Positions 1 through 8,597 of a DNA stretch of 64,000 nt are shown here, one piece after another. Each line of letters begins with the position of its first letter. Position 1 is the first letter of the stretch. This stretch comes from Bacillota bacterium. GTDB lineage: Bacteria > Bacillota > Clostridia > Christensenellales > SZUA-584. The position numbers were made by a program, and so were the translations under genes. The notes beneath the pieces are model-generated. The model was not told the origin of the DNA. It ran no database searches and was given only the letters and a program-made list of their open reading frames with translations. The stretch lies in assembly GCA_023410595.1 (NCBI GenBank), contig JAEYPO010000025.1:88817-152816 (forward strand), in the 5' to 3' direction.

Positions 1-1
1 C

Positions 2-856
2 ATGATAGCCGTCCACCCGGAAAATGACGGAGTCGTCACCTCGAGACGCAGAGATATGGTAACGCAGGGCATGACCGCTCCTGTTTACCACGAGCGCAGC
101 CGTCCCGTGGAATGCGAGGCCGAGGCAATAAACCGTGTGATGATGATATCAAAAACGGCGGGCGACGCGCCGCTTTATATCGTGCACCTTTCAGGCCATC
201 TGGGCATGGAATACATCAAGCTGGCTAAGCGCCGCGGCCTTGCCAACGTATTCGTGGAGACATGTCCGCAGTATCTTATGCTGGACGAATCGTACTACCT
301 GCGCGGGGACGGTATAAAGTTTATACTTAGCCCGCCGCTCAGGGATAAAAGCAACAACGCGCTGCTGTGGGAAGATATACAAAACGGACTAATAAACACC
401 GTAGCGACCGACCACTGCCCGTTCGACTACACGCTTAAAGCGAGGCTGGGCGGCAGTGATTTCACGAAATGCCCCAACGGCCTGCCGGGCGTGGAGCTAA
501 GGTACCCGCTCATGTTTTCGGAGGGCATGCTCAAACAGCGGATATCAGCAAACGAACTCGTTTCGCTGTGCGCCGCTAACCCTGCAAAGCTGTTCGGGCT
601 GTATCCCAAAAAGGGCGTGATAAAGAAGGGCGGCGATGCGGATATTGTAATAATCGACCCAAGTAAAAAGCATATAATAGCGCATGCCGACCTGCATGAA
701 AACGTGGATTATACGCCGTATGAGGGCATGGAGCTTCTGTGCTCCGTCGATACGGTTTTATCCCGCGGGGAAGTTATAGTACGAGGCAATGAATATATTG
801 GCGCTAAAGCAAGGGGACGATTTATAAAACGCAACAAACCAATATTGGATTTATGA
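2..856 (+). CDS. Dihydropyrimidinase/D-hydantoinase-type cyclic amidohydrolase, 5' end missing
   Basis: The reading frame is open at the left edge and ends at TGA 854-856, so only the C-terminal 284 or so residues of a protein usually near 460 residues are present. The family hydrolyses cyclic amide rings (dihydropyrimidines, hydantoins) in the cytoplasm with a binuclear metal centre. Seen here: the metal-ligand stretch IVHLSGH, the segment VETCPQYL, and the catalytic-Asp motif ATDHCPF. The first HxH pair and the carbamylated Lys would lie upstream of the window. It is followed after 26 bases by a PLP enzyme and diaminopropionate ammonia-lyase. That neighbourhood matches reported anaerobic purine-degradation clusters, where such a hydantoinase opens a ring intermediate. 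The exact substrate is inferred from context only. Confidence 0.85.
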   Translation: MIAVHPENDGVVTSRRRDMVTQGMTAPVYHERSRPVECEAEAINRVMMISKTAGDAPLYIVHLSGHLGMEYIKLAKRRGLANVFVETCPQYLMLDESYYLRGDGIKFILSPPLRDKSNNALLWEDIQNGLINTVATDHCPFDYTLKARLGGSDFTKCPNGLPGVELRYPLMFSEGMLKQRISANELVSLCAANPAKLFGLYPKKGVIKKGGDADIVIIDPSKKHIIAHADLHENVDYTPYEGMELLCSVDTVLSRGEVIVRGNEYIGAKARGRFIKRNKPILDL

Positions 857-882
857 TCAATTAAGAAAAAGGAAGGATATAT

Positions 883-2358
883 ATGAGCAAGTACAATCTT
901 ATCGATTTAACGGTGAATGAGCAAAGGCTGAAAAGGGCGGTACGCAGGGCGAAAGAGAGAGGCATAGTGATACCCACGTTAGCGCAGATGAAGAACCCTG
1001 AGCTTATACCCGATTCCGTGAAGCAGAAATTAACAGCGGTAGGGCTGTGGGACGTCAACCCGCTGAACCTTTTCAGGATAACGTGGAGAAACGAGCCGGT
1101 CGAAAAGGGCGGGCTTTATGGCGGCGTCAATTATATGGTGCTTCCGCATGAGATAACGGGCGTTAAAGCCAAAATAATAGCGATCAGCGGTAAATGGTTT
1201 CCCACGGGTGCGCATAAGGTGGGCGCCGCGTTCGGATGTCTCGTGCCGAGGCTCGTTACCGGCCAGTTCGATCCCACGACGCAGAAAGCGGTCTGGCCTT
1301 CCACCGGTAACTACTGCCGCGGCGGCGCGTACGATTCGGCGCTGCTTGCGTGCGAGTCTATAGCGATACTTCCCGAAGGCATGAGCAGCGAGCGCTTTGA
1401 ATGGCTGCAGACCGTGGCGGGCGAGACGATAAAAACGCCGGGCACAGAGAGCAACGTAAAAGAGATATTCGACAAATGCTGGGAGCTAAAGAATTCCGGC
1501 CAGGATCTTATGATATTCAACCAGTTCGAGGAATTCGGCAACTACCTATGGCACCATGAGGTAACGGGCGAAGCCATTGAGAGCGTGCTGAAAGAGGAAA
1601 TGGACGAGAAATCGAACTTCCACGGATATATCAGCGCTACAGGCTCGGCGGGCACTATAGCCGCGGGAGATTACCTGAAGAAGAAATTTCCCAAAAGCCG
1701 CATAGTTGCGTCGGAGGCGCTGCAATGCCCGACTATCTATATGAACGGTTTTGGTGCGCACAGGATAGAGGGAATAGGCGACAAGCATATACCGTGGATA
1801 CACAACACCAAAAACACGGACGTTGTTATAGATGTGGACGACGAGATGCCGATGCAGTGGATACGCATGTTCAACGAAGAGGAAGGCATAAAACTGCTCG
1901 CGGATAAGGGCGTAAATCAGGAGACGATTAAGCGTTTGCCGTGGGTCGGCATTTCGGGAGCGGCGAATATAATAGCGGCGATCAAATACGCCAAGTACTT
2001 CGAACTTAAGGAAAACGACATTGTCGTGACAATACTTACGGATTCCATAGACATGTACCGCAGCCGCATTACAGAGCTTAATGAGGAAAGGGGCAAATTC
2101 GACGAGTATGCGGCGCATGAGGTAAACGCGCGGTATTTCGACGGACTGGGCGTCGACTACGTCAAAGAGCTCAATTACTATGACCGCAAGGCGGTGCACA
2201 ACTTAAAATACTACACGTGGGTGGAGCAGCAGGGCAAGACGTACGAAGAAATACTGGCGCAGTGGGAAGACGACAGCTACTGGACGGATATTCCCAAAGC
2301 CGCGGCGGCACTGGACGGACTGATAGAGGAATTCAACAAAGCCGTTTCGGAAGGCTGA
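883..2358 (+). CDS. PLP-dependent enzyme of the tryptophan-synthase-beta/cysteine-synthase fold, function unassigned
   Basis: A 491-residue fold-type II PLP protein. The motif GAHKVGAAFG places the PLP Schiff-base lysine at about Lys112. A Ser/Gly-rich phosphate loop (SATGSAGTIAAGDYL) and a Gly-rich segment near the C-terminus (VGISGAANIIAA) are visible. It is longer than cysteine synthase (about 310 residues). The start has a good ribosome site (AAGGAAGG, 872-879). Its stop is 5 bases before the next gene, another PLP enzyme acting on 2,3-diaminopropionate, so the two are surely co-transcribed. An amino-acid lyase or ammonia-releasing step in purine carbon-skeleton breakdown is a reasonable inference, but nothing in the sequence fixes the substrate. 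Confidence 0.8.
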   Translation: MSKYNLIDLTVNEQRLKRAVRRAKERGIVIPTLAQMKNPELIPDSVKQKLTAVGLWDVNPLNLFRITWRNEPVEKGGLYGGVNYMVLPHEITGVKAKIIAISGKWFPTGAHKVGAAFGCLVPRLVTGQFDPTTQKAVWPSTGNYCRGGAYDSALLACESIAILPEGMSSERFEWLQTVAGETIKTPGTESNVKEIFDKCWELKNSGQDLMIFNQFEEFGNYLWHHEVTGEAIESVLKEEMDEKSNFHGYISATGSAGTIAAGDYLKKKFPKSRIVASEALQCPTIYMNGFGAHRIEGIGDKHIPWIHNTKNTDVVIDVDDEMPMQWIRMFNEEEGIKLLADKGVNQETIKRLPWVGISGAANIIAAIKYAKYFELKENDIVVTILTDSIDMYRSRITELNEERGKFDEYAAHEVNARYFDGLGVDYVKELNYYDRKAVHNLKYYTWVEQQGKTYEEILAQWEDDSYWTDIPKAAAALDGLIEEFNKAVSEG

Positions 2359-2363
2359 AGCGT

Positions 2364-3575
2364 ATGGAGTATATAAAGTTTGCGCCCAACACAAGGAAGA
2401 ACAGAATGTTTACGCAGGAGACGGAGCTGTTTTCGCAGGAACAGGCAGACAGGGTGTACCGCTTTCACCGTTCCATGGGAAAAGCGTATAACGAGACGCC
2501 TCTCGTTTCACTTGATGCGTTTGCGAAAAGAGCGGGTATTGGCAGCTTCTTTGTTAAAGACGAGTCGCAGCGCGGCACGCTTAAAGCCTTTAAGCTGCTG
2601 GGCGGCGCGTATGCAGTGGCAAACAGCATATGCGCTAAGCTCGGCTTATCCATAGACGATATAGATTTCGGTTACCTAAAGTCCTGTGAGGTGAAGTACA
2701 AACTCGGCGATCTCGTTTTCGCCGCGGCTTCGGACGGCAACCACGGCAAGTCCGTCGCGTGGGCAGCAAATGAATTCAACCAGAAATCGGTAGTGTATAT
2801 GCCCAAAGGCACCGCGCGCGACAGGATAGACGCTATAGAGGCCTTGGGCGGAACAGTCGTCGTTTCCGACTACAGCTACGACTGGTGCGTGCGCGAGGTG
2901 AACCGTCTGGCCAAAGAAAAAGGCTGGGAAGTCGTGCTCGATACGGCGAGCGAAGGCGATGAGCGGGTTGCCGTATGGGTCATGCAGGGCTATTCCACCA
3001 TGGCGAGGGAAGCTATAGCGCAGCTTGGCGATACGGTGCCTACGCATGTGTTCCTACAGGCTGGCGTCGGCTCTATGGCGGCGGCCGTTACAGGCGTCAT
3101 AGTGAACCACTACAAAGAGCGCTGCCCGCGTATTTACACATTGGAGCCTCATAAGGCCGCGTGCTACTACGAATCAGGCCTTGCCGGGGACGGCAGGCCG
3201 CACAGCGTTGTAGGTCACATGGACAGCATAATGGCAGGGCTATCGTGCGGAGTTCCCAACCCTGTTTCGTGGGAGATAATACGCAGCTTTGCGGACGGCT
3301 TTTTCTCATGCGACGACGCGCTGGCAGCAAACGGCATGCGCATACTGGGAAACCCGCTGGACGGAGACGAGCGCGTGATATCCGGCGAATCCGGCGCCAT
3401 AGGAACGGGTTTTATAGATTACGTTATGCGGCATGAAAAAGAGCTGGCGTGCTCCATAGGCCTTGACGATAAGTCTTCAGTGCTTGTGTTCAGCACGGAG
3501 GGGGATACGGATATGAAGAACTACCGCGATATCGTGTGGTACGGGGCGTATCCCTTCGCCGGAAAGGAGCAATAG
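2364..3575 (+). CDS. dpaL: Diaminopropionate ammonia-lyase
   Basis: A 403-residue PLP enzyme (family also called YgeX) that splits 2,3-diaminopropionate into pyruvate and two ammonia. The motif LKAFKLLGGAYA puts the PLP lysine at residue 77, the number used for the E. coli enzyme, and SDGNHGKSVAWAA carries the second catalytic Asp (about residue 124). Length is typical. ATG 2364 was chosen because family similarity begins there; an in-frame extension to 2217 overlaps the upstream gene and is not conserved in character. The gene lies in one transcription unit with the hydantoinase and the unassigned PLP enzyme. In known purine-degrading clusters this enzyme performs the last carbon-skeleton step. 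Confidence 0.92.
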   Translation: MEYIKFAPNTRKNRMFTQETELFSQEQADRVYRFHRSMGKAYNETPLVSLDAFAKRAGIGSFFVKDESQRGTLKAFKLLGGAYAVANSICAKLGLSIDDIDFGYLKSCEVKYKLGDLVFAAASDGNHGKSVAWAANEFNQKSVVYMPKGTARDRIDAIEALGGTVVVSDYSYDWCVREVNRLAKEKGWEVVLDTASEGDERVAVWVMQGYSTMAREAIAQLGDTVPTHVFLQAGVGSMAAAVTGVIVNHYKERCPRIYTLEPHKAACYYESGLAGDGRPHSVVGHMDSIMAGLSCGVPNPVSWEIIRSFADGFFSCDDALAANGMRILGNPLDGDERVISGESGAIGTGFIDYVMRHEKELACSIGLDDKSSVLVFSTEGDTDMKNYRDIVWYGAYPFAGKEQ

Positions 3576-3576
3576 T

Positions 3577-4242
3577 ATGCATAGTACATTCGTTCAGCCA
3601 TTCTGGGAACAGCTGGCCAAAGGCATAGCTGGTCAGTTCGGCGAGAACTGTGAGGTAGTGATACACGATCTCTCCAAAGACCCCGAGCACAGCATCGTAT
3701 TTATCGAAAACGGGCATGTGACAGGCCGCAGCGCGGGAGAAGGGACATCCAAGGTCGTACTTGAAGCGCTGAGAAAAAAACCGGATGAGCTTCATGACCG
3801 CATAAATTACCTGACGGAAACGGAGAACGGAAAGATACTGAAGTCCAGCACTATATACATACGCGACAACTCGAACAACGTGGTGGGCATACTCGGGATT
3901 AATTATGACATCACGAATTTTATTATGATGGATCACGCAATCAAGGGTTTGCTGAGCGCGAACGAGGTGGAAAAGCCCGAAAAGATAAGCAATAGCGTGC
4001 ACGGGCTGCTCGAAGAGCTTATAGAACAATCGGTGCGGCTCGTCGGCAAGCCGGTGTCCCAGATGAACAGGGAAGACAAGATACGCGCCGTACAGTTCCT
4101 TTACGACGAAGGAGCGTTCCTGATAACAAAATCCAGCGACAGGGTATCAAAACACTTCGGGATATCGAAGTATACGCTGTATAACTATATAGATCAAAAA
4201 GATGAAGGAGAAATCGTTCCAAAGGATACGGAGCGCAACTAA
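3577..4242 (+). CDS. YheO/DauR-type transcriptional regulator (PAS-like sensor plus C-terminal helix-turn-helix)
   Basis: A 221-residue cytoplasmic regulator. The N-terminal two thirds match the YheO-like PAS domain (CEVVIHDLSKDPEHSIVFIENG, then the strand VVGILGINYDIT), and the C-terminus has a helix-turn-helix of the HTH_22 type (AVQFLYDEGAFLITKSSDRV followed by FGISKYTLYNYI). It starts one base after the stop of the ammonia-lyase gene, with the ribosome site AAGGAG at 3563-3568. Its position as last gene of this unit, just before the BMP transporter, suggests it senses a purine or amino-acid intermediate and controls both. The ligand is unknown. Confidence 0.85.
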   Translation: MHSTFVQPFWEQLAKGIAGQFGENCEVVIHDLSKDPEHSIVFIENGHVTGRSAGEGTSKVVLEALRKKPDELHDRINYLTETENGKILKSSTIYIRDNSNNVVGILGINYDITNFIMMDHAIKGLLSANEVEKPEKISNSVHGLLEELIEQSVRLVGKPVSQMNREDKIRAVQFLYDEGAFLITKSSDRVSKHFGISKYTLYNYIDQKDEGEIVPKDTERN

Positions 4243-4562
4243 GGATCCCTGTTTTGCGGTATGATTTAAGAGCCTGTAATAGCCGAACGTTTTATTAATA
4301 TTGGCGTGCATCGTTAGAAAATGCACTTGTATTTCTATTATTTTTATGCTACGATTTTAGCAAAATTAGAGACAAAGATGTTCTATAAAGGATGATCTTT
4401 GTTTTTTATATTGCATATACAAGAAGAGAAAATGCAGCTAAAACCTTGGAGATTTTGAATATTCCGTACATGGAAAGGATCATAGCCAATAGCCATAATT
4501 TGTGGGATAAGAATAACCAGGTTCGAATTTCACATTTTAATAATTTTTCAGGAGGGACATAA
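4243..4562 (+). other. Intergenic leader region before the BMP transporter
   Basis: These 320 AT-rich bases hold the terminator at 4372-4407 and end in a strong ribosome site (AGGAGG, 4551-4556). I looked for the conserved core of the purine riboswitch and did not find it. A stretch near 4515 (GGTTCGAATTTC) resembles a tRNA T-arm but has no cloverleaf around it. No convincing promoter could be placed. Confidence 0.5.
4372..4407 (+). terminator. Rho-independent terminator after the regulator gene
   Basis: An 8-bp stem (ACAAAGAT with ATCTTTGT) around a 15-base loop, followed by six T. The stem is A/T-rich, so it may be weak. It lies 130 bases past the regulator stop and 155 bases ahead of the BMP gene. 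Confidence 0.6.
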
Positions 4563-5717
4563 ATGAAAAAAGTATTGGTGCTTGTGCTTGCACTGCTGAT
4601 GGCGGCCTTCGTGTTCGCGGGCTGCGGACAGCAATCTCAGCAAACTCCGTCGAATGCGCCCGCTCAAGGCGGGACAGGCGTTATGCCTGCTGTCGCTAAA
4701 GATGATGTAAAGGTCGGCGTTATACACATCGGAGACCCGTCCGCAGGTTCCGGTTACACCTATGCGCACGATCAGGGCATTATTAAGATGCAGCAAAGCC
4801 TCGGTCTTAAAGATGAGCAGATCGACCGCAAGATCAACGTTGACGACACGGATCCGGCCGCTATCGAGTCTGCCATGAGAGAATGCGTCGAGGAAGGCTG
4901 CCAGATAATATTCGCAACGAGCTGGGGCTATATGGATACGTGCGAAGCGCTCTCTAAAGAGTTTCCGAATGTTATCTTCTCGCACGGATCAGGCTACAAA
5001 AGCAACACCACGAACTTCAACAACTATTTCGGCCGTATCTATCAGGCGCGTTACCTCGCGGGCATAGCTGCGGGCATGAAGACGCAGTCCGGCAAGATAG
5101 GTTTTGTTGCAGCCATGGGCAAGGACAACTCCGAAGTCACCGGCGGACTTAACGCTTTCGCTATAGGCGTAAAGGAAGCGAATCCGGATGCTAAGGTTTA
5201 TGTAAAAGTCACGAACAGCTGGTATGACCCGAGCGGAGAGAGCAACGCCGCTAAAGCCCTGATTTCCCAAGGCTGCGACGTTATAGGCCAGCACTGCGAT
5301 ACGCCCAACCCGCAGCTCGAAGCTGAAAAAGCCGGCGTATGGGGCGTGGGATACAACTCGGATATGTCGAAGGACGCTCCAAAAGCAACCATCACTTCCG
5401 TTGTCTGGGACTGGGGCGTATACTATACGGCGGCTGTTCAGGCCCTTATTGATGGAAAATGGGATAATGCGAACTACTACGGCGGCATGAAAGAGGGCAT
5501 GGTCGGCATTACGGCACTGAGCGATCTCGCAGCCGACGGAACGCAGGAAGCCATTGACGCTGCAAAGGCCAAGATATTGGACGACGGCTTCAACGTATTT
5601 GACGGTGTACTTAAGACGAACGATGGTCAGACTGTCGGCGAAGAAGGCAAAACGCTGGACGACGCGACGATTACCGGCAAACTCAACTGGTATTTCGAGA
5701 ATGTCGTAGCCGAATAA
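4563..5717 (+). CDS. BMP-family lipoprotein, substrate-binding protein of a nucleoside/purine ABC transporter
   Basis: A 384-residue lipoprotein. The signal peptide ends in the lipobox FAGC with Cys21 as the likely lipidated residue, followed by a Gln/Ser/Pro-rich linker. The mature part matches the Bmp/PnrA family (KVGVIHIGDPSAGSGYTYAHD near residues 57-77, FATSWGYMDT, HGSGYKSNTTNFNNYFGR, GCDVIGQHCDTPNPQ). Known members bind purine nucleosides or bases outside the membrane. The ATPase and two permeases follow after a terminator and a repeat-bearing gap, an arrangement like B. subtilis yufNOPQ. Between two purine-catabolic blocks, purine uptake is the likely role. Confidence 0.9.
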   Translation: MKKVLVLVLALLMAAFVFAGCGQQSQQTPSNAPAQGGTGVMPAVAKDDVKVGVIHIGDPSAGSGYTYAHDQGIIKMQQSLGLKDEQIDRKINVDDTDPAAIESAMRECVEEGCQIIFATSWGYMDTCEALSKEFPNVIFSHGSGYKSNTTNFNNYFGRIYQARYLAGIAAGMKTQSGKIGFVAAMGKDNSEVTGGLNAFAIGVKEANPDAKVYVKVTNSWYDPSGESNAAKALISQGCDVIGQHCDTPNPQLEAEKAGVWGVGYNSDMSKDAPKATITSVVWDWGVYYTAAVQALIDGKWDNANYYGGMKEGMVGITALSDLAADGTQEAIDAAKAKILDDGFNVFDGVLKTNDGQTVGEEGKTLDDATITGKLNWYFENVVAE

Positions 5718-5740
5718 CGAAGCCATAATTCAGATATAGT

Positions 5741-5781
5741 GTAAAAGCGTCAAAAAGTTTGTTCTTTTTGACGCTTTTTAC
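5741..5781 (+). terminator. Strong hairpin terminator between binding protein and ATPase genes
   Basis: A near-perfect 17-bp stem (core AAAGCGTCAAAAAG) with a 6-base loop. The right arm contains a T5 run. It probably lets the binding protein be made in excess over the membrane part. Confidence 0.8.
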
Positions 5782-5832
5782 TGTTAAAAAGGCTATGTGT
5801 TAGTATATAATGAATACTGTCAGTTTTATTAT

Positions 5833-5862
5833 ACCCTTGGCAAGCCCAAAGACTTGATGGGT
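5833..5862 (+). repeat. Degenerate copy of the dispersed GNRA-loop hairpin repeat
   Basis: Outer arms ACCC and GGGT; inner arms GCAAG and CTTG keep the family pattern, but the loop is changed (CAAA). It lies directly beside a better copy. Confidence 0.5.
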
Positions 5863-5867
5863 GGTAT

Positions 5868-5927
5868 CGGGGTCCCCTCGTCGCTTTAGCGACGGACGGC
5901 AAGCCGTGAGACTTGACGGGGTGTAAA
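5868..5927 (+). repeat. Dispersed GNRA-loop hairpin repeat with an extra nested hairpin
   Basis: Shows the family 5' flank CGGGGT, a CCCC/GGGG base pairing, inner arms CAAG and CTTG, loop GTGA and 3' flank GTGTAAA. The left arm carries an added perfect hairpin (CGTCGC, loop TTTA, GCGACG at 5879-5894). Confidence 0.75.
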
Positions 5928-5959
5928 AATCATTGCATCAAGAGACAATGAGGTGAGAT

Positions 5960-7510
5960 ATGGATTCCGTAGAAACAGCGAATACGGGCGAGCGCCTGGC
6001 AATAGAGTGCAGGGGCATTTCCAAATCTTTTGGTAAAGTACTTGCAAACGACAGCGTAGATCTCGACGTTCATTTCGGCGAGATACTGGCATTGCTTGGC
6101 GAGAACGGCTCGGGCAAGACGACGCTTATGAACATGCTTTCCGGCATATACCACCCGGATGAGGGCAGCATCTTTGTGGATGGCAGGCAGGTACATATCA
6201 ATTCGCCCGCCGATTCGTTTGAACTCGGCATAGGCATGATACATCAGCATTTTAAGCTCGTGGACGTACTGAGCGCGATGGATAATATCGTTCTCGGCGT
6301 GCGGGAAAAACGTTTAAAGCCCAGACAGTTAAAAGAAAAGATATCATCGTTATGCAAAAAATTCGATCTCGAGGCCGACCCGGAAAAAAAGGTATACAAT
6401 ATGTCGGTAAGCGAGAAGCAGACCGTAGAGATATTAAAGATACTGTACAGGGGGGCGCGGATACTTATACTGGACGAGCCGACCGCGGTGCTGACTCCTC
6501 AGGAGACGGAAAAGCTGTTTGTCATATTAAGAAAGATGAAAGAGCAAGGCTGCGCGGTAATAATCATAACGCATAAGCTGGGTGAAGTCATGGAGATATC
6601 CGACCGTGTGACGATACTTCGCAAGGGGCGGAGCATCGGGACGGTGATAACATCCGAGACTAACGAGTTGCAGCTTACCGAGCTTATGGTCGGGCGCGCC
6701 GTAAATCTTCACATAAAGCGGCCGGAAACGGGCGGCAAGAAAAAGGTGCTCGAGGTAAAGGCTTTAAACGCGAACAAACCCGACGGCACAAGGGGTATCA
6801 AGGATGTTAATTTTGAAATGTTCACGGGGGAGATACTCGGCGTCGCGGGCATTGCGGGAAGCGGACAGAAAGAACTGTGCGAAGCGCTTACGGGGCTCAC
6901 GCGCGCACAAACCGGCACGGTCAGGCTATGGGACGAGGATATACTGGGAAAGACTCCTCATGAAATACAAAAGCTGGGCATAAGGCTCGCGTTTGTGCCG
7001 GAGGACCGGCTTGGCATGGGGCTCGTCGGGTCCATGGGCATGGCGGATAACATGCTGCTTAAAACATATAACGAAGGCAAGTCCCTTTTTGTAGACCGGA
7101 GGCCCGCGAGGGAACTTGCCGAAAGGCTCATCAAAAAGCTGGAGGTGCAGACGCCTTCCATAGACTTTCCTGTACGCCGCCTGTCGGGAGGCAACGTTCA
7201 GAAAGTGCTCATAGGGCGGGAGATAGAATCCAATCCGGTTATACTTATCACGGCGTATCCCGTACGCGGCCTGGATATCAACTCATCATATACGATATAC
7301 GATCTGTTGAACGCTCAAAAGGAGAAGGGCGTCTCTGTTCTGTTCGTCGGCGAGGATCTCGACGTACTAATGGAGCTTGCTGACAGGATAATGGTGCTTT
7401 GCCACGGAGAGGTAACCGGCATAGTAGATCCGCGCAGCGTTACAAAAGAACAGATCGGTCTTTTGATGACAGGAACTTCTTTTGAGGAGGTATCAGGCCA
7501 TGCCAACTAA
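5960..7510 (+). CDS. ABC transporter ATP-binding protein with two ABC domains (BMP/nucleoside type)
   Basis: A 516-residue tandem-domain ATPase that powers the importer from the cytoplasmic side. Domain 1 has Walker A GENGSGKTT, signature MSVSEKQTVEI and Walker B LILDEPT. Domain 2 has a degenerate Walker A (GIAGSGQKE), the signature RLSGGNVQKVLIGRE, and a Walker B region ending ITAYPVRGLD without the Asp-Glu pair. Such asymmetry is usual in this subfamily. The ribosome site GAGGTGAG precedes the start. The next gene overlaps its end by 11 bases. Confidence 0.92.
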   Translation: MDSVETANTGERLAIECRGISKSFGKVLANDSVDLDVHFGEILALLGENGSGKTTLMNMLSGIYHPDEGSIFVDGRQVHINSPADSFELGIGMIHQHFKLVDVLSAMDNIVLGVREKRLKPRQLKEKISSLCKKFDLEADPEKKVYNMSVSEKQTVEILKILYRGARILILDEPTAVLTPQETEKLFVILRKMKEQGCAVIIITHKLGEVMEISDRVTILRKGRSIGTVITSETNELQLTELMVGRAVNLHIKRPETGGKKKVLEVKALNANKPDGTRGIKDVNFEMFTGEILGVAGIAGSGQKELCEALTGLTRAQTGTVRLWDEDILGKTPHEIQKLGIRLAFVPEDRLGMGLVGSMGMADNMLLKTYNEGKSLFVDRRPARELAERLIKKLEVQTPSIDFPVRRLSGGNVQKVLIGREIESNPVILITAYPVRGLDINSSYTIYDLLNAQKEKGVSVLFVGEDLDVLMELADRIMVLCHGEVTGIVDPRSVTKEQIGLLMTGTSFEEVSGHAN

Positions 7511-8597
7511 AAAGCTCAAATCAAAAGAACCGTTTGTGTATGTAGAAAAACGCAACGAACTCGGGCCGAGGCAGTCGCTGCTGCTGCGCCTTGGTTCGGT
7601 CGTGCTTGCGCTCATCGCAGGCGGCCTCTTTATGCTTGCCAGTGGCTATAACCCTTTTGAATTGTACGGAACTATAGTTTCAGGCGCTTTCAGAAGCGAC
7701 ATGGCCTTCAATGCGACTATCAAAATAATGATACCGCTTCTTATATCGTCACTCGGCGTAACGCTCGCATTTAAAATGAGGTTCTGGAATATCGGCGGCG
7801 AGGGACAGATAATAATGGGCGCGGTATTCGCCTCTTACTTTGCGCTGTTTTGCGGCAACCTGCCCCACGCTTTGCTCATGCTCGTTATGTTTATTGCGGG
7901 CGCCATAGGCGGCGGGCTGTGGGGGATTATACCCGCGTTTTTCAAGGTGAAGTTTGGCACGAATGAAACGCTTCTGACGCTGATGCTGAATTACATAGCG
8001 CTCAATATCATAGTGCTGCTGCGCGACGGCCCGTGGGCCGACCCGACTTCTCAGGGGTTCCCGAAGATCTCGCGGTTTATAGACAACGCGCAGCTGGATA
8101 AACTTTTCGGGATACAGATAGGCTGGCTTATAGGGCTCGTGCTTGTTGTGGTCGTGTTTGTCTATTTGAAATATACAAAACAAGGCTATGAGATAAGCGT
8201 GGTGGGCGAGAGCAAATCCACCGCGACATACGCGGGCATAAACGTAAAGAAGGTCGTGCTGCGCACGATGTTCATAAGCGGCGCCATAGCGGGCATAGCG
8301 GGCATGGTGCAGTCTTCGGGCTCGGACTACACGCTGGCGACGGCAGTAGCGGGCGGCGTAGGCTTTACGGCTATAATAGTTGTATGGCTTGCACACCTTA
8401 ATCCCGTAGGCATACTCGTTATATCGTTCCTTTTCAGCGTGCTTGAGAAGGGCTCAAGCGTCATGCAGTCCACGTACGGCATATCCACGTATTCGGCAAA
8501 CGTTATTCAGGGCATAATACTGTTTTTCGTGCTTGCCTGCGAGTTCTTCATATTCTATAAGTTTTCATTCAGAAGCAAAGGTGGTAGAAAAGTATGA
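7500..8597 (+). CDS. ABC transporter permease, first subunit (BMP/nucleoside type)
   Basis: A 365-residue integral membrane protein of the branched-chain permease superfamily (YufP/NupP-like), with about nine hydrophobic segments and the conserved stretches FWNIGGEGQIIMGA and FGTNETLLTLMLNYIA. ATG 7500 is chosen over an upstream in-frame TTG at 7482 because GAGGAGG (7484-7490) lies at correct spacing. It starts inside the ATPase gene and ends by a 4-base ATGA overlap with the second permease, so the three are translated together. Confidence 0.92.
   Translation: MPTKKLKSKEPFVYVEKRNELGPRQSLLLRLGSVVLALIAGGLFMLASGYNPFELYGTIVSGAFRSDMAFNATIKIMIPLLISSLGVTLAFKMRFWNIGGEGQIIMGAVFASYFALFCGNLPHALLMLVMFIAGAIGGGLWGIIPAFFKVKFGTNETLLTLMLNYIALNIIVLLRDGPWADPTSQGFPKISRFIDNAQLDKLFGIQIGWLIGLVLVVVVFVYLKYTKQGYEISVVGESKSTATYAGINVKKVVLRTMFISGAIAGIAGMVQSSGSDYTLATAVAGGVGFTAIIVVWLAHLNPVGILVISFLFSVLEKGSSVMQSTYGISTYSANVIQGIILFFVLACEFFIFYKFSFRSKGGRKV

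Noticed and set aside
4500..4545. tRNA-like T-arm sequence GGTTCGAATTTC
   Set aside because: No acceptor, D or anticodon arms around it.
4243..4562. Purine riboswitch before the BMP transporter
   Set aside because: The conserved purine-aptamer core (TATAATC...GATATGG...GTTTCTACC...CCGTAAA) could not be found on either strand. The same search of 14031-14319 was also negative.
7230..7300. Loss of Walker B acidic residues in domain 2 of the BMP-type ATPase as a sign of inactivation
   Set aside because: A degenerate second nucleotide site is usual in this transporter subfamily.
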